DNA of 46,318 nucleotides, taken from contig CANQZK010000002.1 of assembly GCA_947628285.1 (NCBI GenBank), forward strand, positions 1 through 46,318, given 5' to 3'. The stretch is from an uncultured Muribaculaceae bacterium. Its GTDB lineage: Bacteria > Bacteroidota > Bacteroidia > Bacteroidales > Muribaculaceae. Shown here one piece after another: positions 24,859 to 34,085 of the stretch; position 1 is the stretch's first letter; each line of letters starts with the position of its first letter. The notes beneath the pieces were generated by a model that ran no database searches, was not told where the DNA came from, and worked only from the letters and a program-made list of their open reading frames with translations. The translations under genes and the position numbers were made by a program.

Positions 24859-26199
24859 TCAATCCAAAGTTTCGCATATAAGCGTGGCCGATGTCGCATC
24901 CGTCACGCGGACGCGGACCGTCTGCCCTATCGAGTGGCCACCGCGCGGCAGCACACAGGCCTTGTTGCCTTCGGTTCGGCCCACAAGCTGCTCGGTGCTC
25001 TTCTTGGCTATGCCCTCGATGAGCACCTCGAACTCGCGGCCTATGTCGCGGCGGTTCGACTCGCTCGACAGCTCGTTCTGCAGGGCTATCATGCGGTTCA
25101 GACGGTCAATCTTGACCTCCTCCGGGACGTTGTCAGGCATGGTGCGCGATGCCAGCGTGCCCGGGCGCTCCGAATACTTGAACATGAAGGCGGCGTCGAA
25201 GCCCACCTGACGCATCAGCGACAGTGTCTGCTCGAAATCCTTCTCGGTCTCGTCGTGGAAGCCCGTGAACATATCGGTAGTGATGGTACAGTCCGGCATG
25301 ATGCGGCGGATGGCCGCCACGCGGTCCAGATACCAGGCGCGGGTATACTTGCGGTTCATGGCCTGAAGCACCTTGTCGCTGCCCGACTGCACGGGCAGAT
25401 GTATGTGGCGGCAAATGTTGGCATGGGCTGCCATCGTCTCTATGACTTTATCGCTAAGGTCTTTGGGGTGCGATGTGGTGAAGCGGATTCTCATATCCGG
25501 CGCCGCCAGGGCCACAGCCTCCAGCAGGGCGGCGAAGTCCGTATCCCGGCCTTCTTCGTCGGTATAGCGGTACGAGTTCACATTCTGGCCCAGCAGGGTG
25601 ACTTCCTTGTATCCGCGCTGGCGCAGGTCGGCAATCTCGCTGAGGATACTCTGCACCGGACGGCTGCGCTCGCGTCCGCGTGTGTAGGGCACGATGCAGT
25701 ACGAGCAGAAATTGTTGCAGCCGCGCATAATGCTCACATATCCGCTGACACGCGCTGCCCCGATACGCCGCGGAATCACATCGCGGTAAGTCTCGGTGGT
25801 GCTCAGCTCCACATCAATGGCTTTCTGCCCCAGCTCGGCGGCGGCGAACAACTCCGGCAGATGCAGGTAGGAGTCCGGTCCTGCCACGACATCCACGCCG
25901 TGGTTCTCGATGAGATTCTCGCGCACACGCTCGGCCATGCAGCCGATTACGCCCACTATGAGCCGGCGGCCGGTGCGTTTGCGGCGCAGCGAGGCCAGAT
26001 ATTGCAGGCGCGACACGATTTTCTGCTCGGCGTTGTCACGTATGGAGCATGTGTTGAGCAGAATTGCGTCGGCCTCGGCGATATCGTCGGTCAGCTCATA
26101 GCCGGCCATGCCCAAAATAGATGCCACGACCTCAGAATCAGCCACATTCATCTGGCATCCGTAGGTCTCGATATATAATTGTCCGTTAATTTTCTGCAT
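24859..26199 (-). CDS. miaB: tRNA-2-methylthio-N6-dimethylallyladenosine synthase MiaB
   Basis: YIETYGCQMNVADSEVV...GYVSIMRGCNNFCSYCIVPYTRGRERSRP; C-terminal TRAM. Confidence 0.96.
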   Translation of the reverse strand: MQKINGQLYIETYGCQMNVADSEVVASILGMAGYELTDDIAEADAILLNTCSIRDNAEQKIVSRLQYLASLRRKRTGRRLIVGVIGCMAERVRENLIENHGVDVVAGPDSYLHLPELFAAAELGQKAIDVELSTTETYRDVIPRRIGAARVSGYVSIMRGCNNFCSYCIVPYTRGRERSRPVQSILSEIADLRQRGYKEVTLLGQNVNSYRYTDEEGRDTDFAALLEAVALAAPDMRIRFTTSHPKDLSDKVIETMAAHANICRHIHLPVQSGSDKVLQAMNRKYTRAWYLDRVAAIRRIMPDCTITTDMFTGFHDETEKDFEQTLSLMRQVGFDAAFMFKYSERPGTLASRTMPDNVPEEVKIDRLNRMIALQNELSSESNRRDIGREFEVLIEGIAKKSTEQLVGRTEGNKACVLPRGGHSIGQTVRVRVTDATSATLICETLD

Positions 26200-26215
26200 A
26201 ATTCTTTAAAAAAAT

Positions 26216-26247
26216 TTTGTGCCGTTGCACAATAATCTTTAAATTTG
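26216..26247 (+). promoter_or_regulatory. Bacteroidetes-type promoter of the CoA-transferase gene
   Basis: TTTG-N20-TAAATTTG. Confidence 0.6.
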
Positions 26248-26302
26248 TGCAAATTTACAAATTTTGAATTTAATACCGTAATTTATCAACGTCAAAATAC
26301 AC

Positions 26303-27802
26303 GTGCATATGGCTTTTAACCGTATTACGGCAGCTGAGGCCGCCGATATGATTAAGGACGGCGATACCGTCGGATTTTCAGGATTTACGGCTCCGGGAGC
26401 CCCTAAATTCGTACCCGAAGAAATTGCAGCCAAGGCTGTAAGAGAACACGAGGCCGGTAGGCCCTTCAAAATCAACCTGTTCACGGGCGCATCCACGTCG
26501 GAACACGCCGACGGTGCCCTGGCCCGCGCCAACGCCATCAACATGCGCGCGCCCTATCAGAACGTCCCCGACCTGCGCAAGCGTATTAACTGCCACGATG
26601 TCCACTACTGCGACCGTCACCTCTCCGAGATGGCTCAGGAATTCCGCTACGGATTCTACGGCAAGATGGACTTCGCCATCATCGAGGCCGCCGACATCAC
26701 TCCTGACGGCGAGATAATCCTGGGCTGCGGTCTGGGTAACATCCCCACCTACGCCTCGATGGCCGACAAAATCATCATCGAGCTCAACGCCAAACTGCCC
26801 AAGTCGCTGCACGGCATGCACGACGTGGTCATCCTTCAGGACCCTCCCTACCGTCGCGAAATCGGCATCTACACGCCGTCGGACCGCATCGGCTCGCCCG
26901 TCCTCAAGGTCGACCCCTCTAAGATTGTCGGCATCGTCGAGACCGATTCATATGACTGTGTCAAGCCCTTCACCGAACCCGACGACACCTCCAAGCTCAT
27001 CGGCTCAAACGTAGTCCGTTTCCTGGTGGGCGAATATCAGGCCGGCCGTCTGCCCAAGGAGTTCCTGCCTCTGCAGTCAGGCGTGGGCAACGTGGCCAAC
27101 GCCGTGCTCTATGACCTGGGCGAAAGCACCGTGCTGCCCAAGTTCCAGATGTACACCGAGGTTATCCAGGACGCCGTGGTAGAGCTGCTCAAGAAAGGCA
27201 AATGTACCTTCGCATCGACCTGCTCGATGACCTTCTCGGACAAGACCGAGGAAGAGGTATTCGCCAACATGGACTTCTTCCGCGACAAGATTGTGATGCG
27301 CCCCGCCGAAATCTCCAATAACCCCGAGGTTATCCGCCGACTGGGCGTCATCGCCATGAACACCGCGCTTGAAGCCGACATCTTCGGCGGCGTCAACTCC
27401 ACCCACGTGCTCGGCACAAAGATGATGAACGGCATCGGAGGCTCAGGCGACTTCACCCGCAACGCCTACATCTCCATCTTCAGCTGCCCCTCTGTAACCA
27501 AGGGCGGTCTGATCAGCAACATCGTGCCCATGGTGGCACACGCCGATCACTCGGAACACTCCGTCGACGTTGTCGTTACCGACCAGGGCATTGCCGACCT
27601 GCGCCACCTCGACCCCGTTCAGCGCGCTCAGGTCATCATCGAAAACTGCGCACACCCCGACTACCGTCCCCTGCTGCTCGACTATCTCCACCTGGGCAAG
27701 GGCGGTCAGACACCCCACTCTCTCCAGGCCGCGTTTGAATTCCACAACGCATTCAACAACACCGGCGACATGCGCAACGCCGACTTTGCCAAGTACAAAT
27801 AA
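26303..27802 (+). CDS. Acetyl-CoA hydrolase/transferase family (succinate CoA-transferase-like)
   Basis: ITAAEAADMIKDGDTVGFSGFTAPGAPKFVPEEIA...FGGVNSTHVLGTKMMNGIGGSGDFTRNAYISIF. Confidence 0.93.
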   Translation: MHMAFNRITAAEAADMIKDGDTVGFSGFTAPGAPKFVPEEIAAKAVREHEAGRPFKINLFTGASTSEHADGALARANAINMRAPYQNVPDLRKRINCHDVHYCDRHLSEMAQEFRYGFYGKMDFAIIEAADITPDGEIILGCGLGNIPTYASMADKIIIELNAKLPKSLHGMHDVVILQDPPYRREIGIYTPSDRIGSPVLKVDPSKIVGIVETDSYDCVKPFTEPDDTSKLIGSNVVRFLVGEYQAGRLPKEFLPLQSGVGNVANAVLYDLGESTVLPKFQMYTEVIQDAVVELLKKGKCTFASTCSMTFSDKTEEEVFANMDFFRDKIVMRPAEISNNPEVIRRLGVIAMNTALEADIFGGVNSTHVLGTKMMNGIGGSGDFTRNAYISIFSCPSVTKGGLISNIVPMVAHADHSEHSVDVVVTDQGIADLRHLDPVQRAQVIIENCAHPDYRPLLLDYLHLGKGGQTPHSLQAAFEFHNAFNNTGDMRNADFAKYK

Positions 27803-27826
27803 AATTCGTCATCCATCCTAATACTT

Positions 27827-27861
27827 CGGGGCCGGTCACTGTCAATCAGTAACCGGCCCCG
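27827..27861. terminator. Bidirectional terminator hairpin
   Basis: CGGGGCCGGT-N15-ACCGGCCCCG between convergent genes. Confidence 0.75.
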
Positions 27862-27883
27862 GTCTTATTTCCTGTAATCAATT

Positions 27884-28255
27884 TTACTTTGTCAGGCTGA
27901 CACCGGCCAGGACGGCGGCGATGCCCAGCAGGACGCTGAGCAGGACGTAGACTGTGGCCGTATGCCAGTTGCCCTCCTGAATCAGCACAAGGCACTCGCG
28001 CGAGAAGGTGCTGAAGGTGGTGAAACCTCCGCAGAACCCCACGACGAGGGCCAGCCGGGCCGCCTCGGAGTCGATATGGCGCACGAACAGCCCGGCCAGC
28101 AGCCCTATCAGGAATGAGCCTATGACATTGACCGCGAACGTAGGCCATGGAAAGGCATACGCAGTCTGCAAGGCGGTGCTGCGGCTTATCAGAAAGCGGC
28201 ACACACTGCCTATGCCTCCGCCGGCAAAGACGCAGGCCACATCAGTCCAGGTCAT
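27884..28255 (-). CDS. crcB: Fluoride efflux channel CrcB/FluC
   Basis: GGGIGSVCRFLISR...FPWPTFAVNVIGSFLIGLLAG...LALVVGFCGGFTTFSTFSRE; start at MTWTD. Confidence 0.93.
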   Translation of the reverse strand: MTWTDVACVFAGGGIGSVCRFLISRSTALQTAYAFPWPTFAVNVIGSFLIGLLAGLFVRHIDSEAARLALVVGFCGGFTTFSTFSRECLVLIQEGNWHTATVYVLLSVLLGIAAVLAGVSLTK

Positions 28256-28262
28256 GCCGCGT

Positions 28263-29204
28263 TCAGAGTGTATGCTCCACAAGGAAACGCTCGGCGTCAA
28301 GAGCCGCACGGGCGCCTGAACCGGCTGCGACGATGGCCTGGCGGTAGCGCGGATCGGCCACGTCGCCGGCCGCGAACACGCCTTCAACGCTGGTGCATGT
28401 CGAGGGTGCCTTGACCTTGATGTAACCGTCGGCGTCGAGCTCAAGCTGGCCGTCGAACATGGCCGTGTTGGGCTTGTGGCCGATGGCCAGGAAGAAGCCG
28501 TCGATGGCTATGTCGAAATGATCCTCGCGGGGTGTGCCGAGATGCGACACAACGTGTGCGCCTTCAACCACCTCTTCGCCAAAGAGGCCTTCGGTGTTGG
28601 TGTTGAACAGAATCTCGATTTTGGGGTTCTCGCCGACACGCTTCTGCATCACCTTGGAGGCGCGCAGATAGTCCTTGCGCACAATCAGATAGACCTTCTT
28701 GGCCAGACCGGCCAGGTAGAGAGCCTCCTCGCAGGCTGTATCGCCGCCGCCCACCACTGCTACGGTGCGGTTGCGGTAGAAGAAGCCGTCGCAGGTGGCG
28801 CAGGCCGACACACCCATGCCGTTGTATTTCTGTTCGTCGGGCAGGCCCAGGTATTTGGCCGTGGCGCCGGTGCATACAATCAGCGTTTCGGCCATGATGA
28901 TGTCGCTGCCGTTGAGCGTGACGGTGAAGGGGCGCTTGGAGAGGTCGACCGATGTAACCAGGGCTTCGCGGATTTCGGTGTTGAAGCGCAGGGCCTGGGC
29001 GCGGAGGTCGTTCATCATCTCGGGGCCTTGAATACCCTGAGGATAGCCTGGGAAGTTTTCCACCTCAGTGGTGGTGGTGAGCTGTCCGCCGGGGACGGGA
29101 CCCTGCACGAGTACGGGACTGAGATTGGCGCGGGCGGCATAGATGGCGGCGGTGTAGCCGGCCGGGCCCGAACCTATTATAAGGCATTTGACTGTCTGTG
29201 CCAT
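28263..29204 (-). CDS. trxB: Thioredoxin-disulfide reductase
   Basis: IIGSGPAGYTAAIYAARANL...GVSACATCDGFFYRNRTVAVVGGGDTACEEALYL. Confidence 0.96.
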   Translation of the reverse strand: MAQTVKCLIIGSGPAGYTAAIYAARANLSPVLVQGPVPGGQLTTTTEVENFPGYPQGIQGPEMMNDLRAQALRFNTEIREALVTSVDLSKRPFTVTLNGSDIIMAETLIVCTGATAKYLGLPDEQKYNGMGVSACATCDGFFYRNRTVAVVGGGDTACEEALYLAGLAKKVYLIVRKDYLRASKVMQKRVGENPKIEILFNTNTEGLFGEEVVEGAHVVSHLGTPREDHFDIAIDGFFLAIGHKPNTAMFDGQLELDADGYIKVKAPSTCTSVEGVFAAGDVADPRYRQAIVAAGSGARAALDAERFLVEHTL

Positions 29205-29234
29205 TGATGGTTATATTGGTTATATTAGTTATGT

Positions 29235-29852
29235 TTAACGTAAATCAATTATTTCAGAGGCCGGATAGACCTTCTCGTCATAACGGAAGGTCGTGGCCTT
29301 GGGATTGGAACCGCGTTTGATTTCGGTTATCGTCATGGTGGCCGTCTGGCCGGACTGCATGCTCACGGTGACTTTCTTGGGCAGATTATCGGCCAGGTCG
29401 ATGCTTATGACAGCCTTGCTGACGGGATTCGACGCCGATTTGGCCACAAGCTCAACCTGCTGCAGGTCTCCTATCTTGTCCAGCAGACGCACGTTGTACA
29501 CCTTGTCATACCCGGTCAGGATGACAAAGGGGTTGGCGTCAAGCAGTTCGGCAGCGATAGGCTCGGTGACGGTAAGCTGCTTCGACTCATTGACATAGCT
29601 CCACTGTGTGCTGCCGTCGTACCATATGCGGGCCACGCCGGCATCAATGGCGAAGCGCTGGCGTGCCAGCGTCATGGCGCAATGCAGCGTCTGCCCTCCG
29701 GTGTTGAACGTAAAACGGATGTGCCACGAGGGCGCCGAATTGACCTTGGCGGCGCACTTGGCCATCAGCGAGGCGGCCGACTCGGGTTGTGCAGCCGTGG
29801 CGCCGAGCACCGCAGCTAACAACAATATCAGTATGGATAGTTTCTTGTACAT
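29235..29852 (-). CDS. LolA-like outer-membrane lipoprotein carrier family protein
   Basis: Signal peptide; TFNTGGQTLHCAMTLARQRFAIDAGVARIWYDGSTQWSYVNESKQLTVTEP. Confidence 0.75.
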   Translation of the reverse strand: MYKKLSILILLLAAVLGATAAQPESAASLMAKCAAKVNSAPSWHIRFTFNTGGQTLHCAMTLARQRFAIDAGVARIWYDGSTQWSYVNESKQLTVTEPIAAELLDANPFVILTGYDKVYNVRLLDKIGDLQQVELVAKSASNPVSKAVISIDLADNLPKKVTVSMQSGQTATMTITEIKRGSNPKATTFRYDEKVYPASEIIDLR

Positions 29853-29874
29853 ACCTTATATACGCCGATACGGG

Positions 29875-32529
29875 TCAAAGTGTTCTGAGCAGGTCCTCGA
29901 GCGCAATCTGGTCGATGAGCACCGCGCGGGGTTTCTGGCCGTTGGCGGCACCGACTATGCCGGCGGCCTCTAACTGGTCCACAATCTTGCCGGCCTTGTT
30001 GTATCCTATGCCGAAGCGGCGCTGCAGCATGGAAGTGGAGGCCGTGGTACCCTGCGACACGATGAAGCGGGCGCAGTCGTCAAAGAGCTCGTCGCGCTTG
30101 GACAGGTCAACAGCGCCGGGCACGGCAGCATTGTCGTTCTGGGGCTCGGGCAGCAGATAGGCTGTGGGATAGCCAATCTGATTGTCGATGAAATCGACGA
30201 TTGCCTCGACCTCAGGCGTGTCGATGAAGGCGCACTGCACACGCTGGATGCTGCTGTTGAGGCTGAACAGCATGTCGCCGCGGCCTATCAGGCGGTTGGC
30301 GCCCGGCTGGTCCAGGATGGTGCGCGAGTCAACCATCTGCGCCACCTTGAACGCGATGCGGCAGGGGAAGTTGGCCTTGATCATACCGGTGATGATGTCG
30401 GTCGAGGGGCGCTGCGTGGCGATAATCATGTGGATTCCGACGGCACGGGCCTTCTGCGCTATGCGGGCAATGTGGACGGTGATATCCTTGCCGGCGGTCA
30501 TGATGAGGTCGGCAAACTCGTCGACAATCACCACTATGTAAGGCATGTATCGGTGGCCCTTCTCGGGGTTGAGACGGCGGTTGGTGAACTTGCGGTTGTA
30601 CTCGTCGATGTTGCGCACGGAGGCCGACTTAAGCAGCTCGTAACGCGCATCCATCTCTATGCAGAGGCTCTGCAGGGTGCTGAGCGCCTTGGCCGGGTCG
30701 GTGACGATGGCGTCCTCCTCCTCGGGCAGCTTGGCCAGATAGTGCTTTTCCAGGCGGCTGTAAAGACTGAACTCAACCATCTTGGGGTCGATGAGCACAA
30801 ATTTCAGTTCGCCGGGATGCTTCTTATATAATAATGAGGCGATGATGCAGTTCAGGCCTACCGACTTACCCTGACCGGTGGCGCCGGCCACGAGCATGTG
30901 GGGCATTTTGGCCAGATCGGCTATGAAGATGTCGTTGTCGATTGTCTTGCCGAGCGCCATGGGCAGTTCCATCTTGCATGAGCGGAATTTGGCCGAGTTG
31001 ATTACGGTGTACATCGACACGGTCTGGGGCACACGGTTAGGTACCTCGATGCCGACGGTATACTTGCCGGGAATCGGGGCGATGATGCGGACACCCAGGG
31101 CGGCCAGCGCGCGGGCAATGTCGTCCTCGATGCGCTTGATCTGCGAGATGCGCACACCCTCGGCGGGAACAATCTCGTACAGGGTGATTGTCGGGCCCAC
31201 GGTGGCCTCAATCTTGGATATGCCTATGCCGTAATCACCCAGCGCCTTGACAATCATGTTCTTGTTGTCCTCCTGTTCCTGTTCGTCCACCTGTTCCTTT
31301 ACGGGGCGGTCAATCAGCAGGTCGACGCCGGGGAAACGGTAGCGCGACAGCTCGTCGCGTATATCGAGAGGCTCCTGGCGGGGTTCCTCGCCGGCTTCGG
31401 GCACGAAATCCTCGTCGCTCTTGCCGGTGCTGACACTGAATTCGGGTTCGCCGGGTGTGGCGGGTTTGACCTCGGTCTTGGCCGGTTCGGCGGCAGGATG
31501 TGTCTCGGCGGGAACGGGGTCGTCAGTCGCGGCAGGTTCCTCATCGTCAATCGAGAAGCCCACCAGCCCCGATGAATCGGCTGCGGGAGCCGGAGTCACT
31601 ACGCGGTCAAAGGCGGAATGTATCTCGGTGACCGGTGCGGGTGTCGCGGTGGCCGGTTCCTTGGCGGGTTCGGCTGATACTTCGGGTTCCGAGCCGGGCA
31701 CGTCGGCAATGGTCGTATCGCCCTTGCGCGCCTCGGCGGCGGCGTGGGCCATGGCGTCGCGTGCGCGGCTGACACTGCCACTCACGTTGCGTATGAACGA
31801 CCGCAGCTGGGCAAAGTACATCACCGTCAGCAGGCCGGCCAGCGTTACCGTTACGGCAAACTGCCCCAGCGCGTCGCTTACATGGTAGAGCCACTCGTTG
31901 ACATAGCGGCCATGGTCGCCGCCCCAGTGGATTTCAGTTCCGGCGTGGTAGGTGAGCAGGCCCAGGATGATTGACACGGATATGGCCGTGAACAGGCACT
32001 TGAAGGTGAACGACCAGAAGCGGCAACGCACCAGCCCGAACAGAGACAGTCCCAGGACGGCGGTATAGACCACCGTCACCAGCGAGCCCAGGCCAAGGCC
32101 TTCGACAAGCAGCACATGAGCCAGCCACGCCCCGAAGGCGCCGCCGGTGTTATTGATTTTTTCACCGGAATCGGCTATCTCCGTAATGGTACGGCCTTCG
32201 ACAATGCTTTGGTCGGCCGCGCCTGACTTGAGATAGTTGAACATGACGATGAGCATCACCACGCTTATGACCACCAACAGCACGCCCAGCGTGTGGCGTG
32301 TCTCGGGCTTTCTGAAAAAAGCCACAATGGGGTTGAGGCGCGTTGACTCGCCGCCCTTGTGCGGCTTTTCGGGCTGCTGCGAGGGGGTGGGCTTGCGTCG
32401 GGGTGCCTTTGGCTTGGCCGCGGCCTGAGGCTCGGAAGCCGCAGCCGCGGCGGGCTGCGCCGTGGAAGTATTGGTCGACGGAATACCGAATCCGTCGAAC
32501 GAGAGGTCTATCGGACTGTTACTGTTCAT
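29875..32529 (-). CDS. ftsK: DNA translocase FtsK
   Basis: PHMLVAGATGQGKSVGLNCIIASLLYKKHP...IVVIVDEFADLIMTAGK...winged-helix gamma domain. Confidence 0.96.
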   Translation of the reverse strand: MNSNSPIDLSFDGFGIPSTNTSTAQPAAAAASEPQAAAKPKAPRRKPTPSQQPEKPHKGGESTRLNPIVAFFRKPETRHTLGVLLVVISVVMLIVMFNYLKSGAADQSIVEGRTITEIADSGEKINNTGGAFGAWLAHVLLVEGLGLGSLVTVVYTAVLGLSLFGLVRCRFWSFTFKCLFTAISVSIILGLLTYHAGTEIHWGGDHGRYVNEWLYHVSDALGQFAVTVTLAGLLTVMYFAQLRSFIRNVSGSVSRARDAMAHAAAEARKGDTTIADVPGSEPEVSAEPAKEPATATPAPVTEIHSAFDRVVTPAPAADSSGLVGFSIDDEEPAATDDPVPAETHPAAEPAKTEVKPATPGEPEFSVSTGKSDEDFVPEAGEEPRQEPLDIRDELSRYRFPGVDLLIDRPVKEQVDEQEQEDNKNMIVKALGDYGIGISKIEATVGPTITLYEIVPAEGVRISQIKRIEDDIARALAALGVRIIAPIPGKYTVGIEVPNRVPQTVSMYTVINSAKFRSCKMELPMALGKTIDNDIFIADLAKMPHMLVAGATGQGKSVGLNCIIASLLYKKHPGELKFVLIDPKMVEFSLYSRLEKHYLAKLPEEEDAIVTDPAKALSTLQSLCIEMDARYELLKSASVRNIDEYNRKFTNRRLNPEKGHRYMPYIVVIVDEFADLIMTAGKDITVHIARIAQKARAVGIHMIIATQRPSTDIITGMIKANFPCRIAFKVAQMVDSRTILDQPGANRLIGRGDMLFSLNSSIQRVQCAFIDTPEVEAIVDFIDNQIGYPTAYLLPEPQNDNAAVPGAVDLSKRDELFDDCARFIVSQGTTASTSMLQRRFGIGYNKAGKIVDQLEAAGIVGAANGQKPRAVLIDQIALEDLLRTL

Positions 32530-32585
32530 TACAATTAATGTGAAAGTGGAGAGGAGAAATATAGGAGAAGTTTATAGGTTCAATG

Positions 32586-33230
32586 TCATAAGGCTGCCAG
32601 GGCTCGGATCACCTCGGCAGGTTCAGGGGCGCTGAGCACGGCGTTGCCGGCCACAAGCACATCGGCGCCGGCGGCGGCCAGTGCGGCACCGGTCTGCAGG
32701 TTGACGCCGCCGTCAATCTCGATCAGCGCGTTTGAGCCGCTTTCGGCTATCAGCGCCTTGAGCCGTTTCAGCTTGGGCAGGGTGTTCTCAATGAATTTCT
32801 GACCGCCGAAACCGGGGTTGACGCTCATCAGCAGCACCATGTCCACATCGCAGATTATATCCTGAAGCATGCACACCGGGGTGGCCGGATTGAGCGTCAC
32901 GGCGGCCTTCATGCCGGCTTGACGGATGGCCTGGACGGTGCGGTGCAGGTGGGTGCAGGCCTCGTAGTGCACATTCATTATCGCAGCTCCGCAGTCACGC
33001 AGGCGTGTGACGTAGTTCTGGGGGTCCACCGTCATCATGTGCACGTCAAGCGGCTTGGCAGCACGTCGTGCCACGGATTCGATGATGGGGAAACCCATGG
33101 ATATATTGGGCACGAAGACACCGTCCATCACATCGCAGTGGATAAGCCCGGCCTCGGAGTTGTTGATCATGTCGACAACCCGGCCCAGTTCACAGAAGTC
33201 AGCGGATAAAAGCGAAGGCGATACTATCAT
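32586..33230 (-). CDS. rpe: Ribulose-phosphate 3-epimerase
   Basis: VSPSLLSADFCELGRVVDMI...GLIHCDVMDGVFVPNISMGFPII...LLMSVNPGFGGQKFI. Confidence 0.96.
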   Translation of the reverse strand: MIVSPSLLSADFCELGRVVDMINNSEAGLIHCDVMDGVFVPNISMGFPIIESVARRAAKPLDVHMMTVDPQNYVTRLRDCGAAIMNVHYEACTHLHRTVQAIRQAGMKAAVTLNPATPVCMLQDIICDVDMVLLMSVNPGFGGQKFIENTLPKLKRLKALIAESGSNALIEIDGGVNLQTGAALAAAGADVLVAGNAVLSAPEPAEVIRALAAL

Positions 33231-33907
33231 TTCTTATCGGATTTGTGCGGTTTGAACATATGCCACAGGATGAAGCCCAGACACAACACGCCAAGCGCCA
33301 GTCCGGCCCATGTGAGGTAGGAATTGTATTTTTCCACTTCGGGATAGAGCTGGTCCTCGGGCTCGGCCTTTCCCAGCCAGTAGCCTAAGGCGCCCAACAC
33401 CAGATTCCATGTCAGGGCGCCCAGGCCGGTGAAGATGACAAACTTGCCGATGTTCATCCGCGCCAGACCGGCCGGAATGGAAATCAGCTGGCGCACGGCG
33501 GGGATGAGTCGGCCCACAAAAGTGGATATAGAGCCGTGCTTGTCAAAGTATTCCTCGGCATGGCGCACCTTGGCCTCGTCAATCAGGCACATGTGCCCGA
33601 AGCGGCTGTTGGCGAATTTGTACACTATCGGGCGGCCTATCCAGACTGACAGGCCGTAATTGACCAACGCGCCGACAATGGCGCCTGCAGTGGCTATGGC
33701 TATCACCGCCGTAAAGCTTACATCATGCTGGGTACAGGCCAGATAAGCAGCAGGCAGCACTATGATTTCCGAGGGGAAAGGTATGAACGAACTCTCGACG
33801 CACATCAGCGCGAACACCAGCAGATACACTGTGGCTGGCTCGGCATGAAGCAGGTCGTTGAACAGTTTGGCGGCGTCAAACAATGCCGCGGGTATAAAAA
33901 GCTCCAT
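33227..33907 (-). CDS. DedA family membrane protein
   Basis: ESSFIPFPSEIIVLPAAYLA...KHGSISTFVGRLIPAVRQLISIPAGLARM. Confidence 0.93.
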   Translation of the reverse strand: MELFIPAALFDAAKLFNDLLHAEPATVYLLVFALMCVESSFIPFPSEIIVLPAAYLACTQHDVSFTAVIAIATAGAIVGALVNYGLSVWIGRPIVYKFANSRFGHMCLIDEAKVRHAEEYFDKHGSISTFVGRLIPAVRQLISIPAGLARMNIGKFVIFTGLGALTWNLVLGALGYWLGKAEPEDQLYPEVEKYNSYLTWAGLALGVLCLGFILWHMFKPHKSDKK

Positions 33908-34027
33908 CTTTATGTCAAAATTTACGCAAATTTACTCATAATTTTTTAAATCGGAAACAATATCGCAAAATTCCCCGGCCGATATTCGCCGACAATAACA
34001 GCACGCGACGCAAGAGCGTTCATAACG

Positions 34028-34059
34028 TTTGTTTATATATAAGAAAAGTCGTACCTTTG
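34028..34059 (+). promoter_or_regulatory. Bacteroidetes-type promoter of valS
   Basis: TTTG-N20-TACCTTTG. Confidence 0.65.
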
Positions 34060-34085
34060 CGGGCAAAAATCAATCATTGACAAAA

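Noticed and set aside
24934-26178. 414-aa plus-strand ORF opposite miaB
   Set aside because: Antisense to an unambiguous MiaB; composition is typical of a high-GC shadow frame
27884-28262. Fluoride riboswitch upstream of crcB
   Set aside because: Only 7 nt separate crcB from trxB, leaving no room for an aptamer
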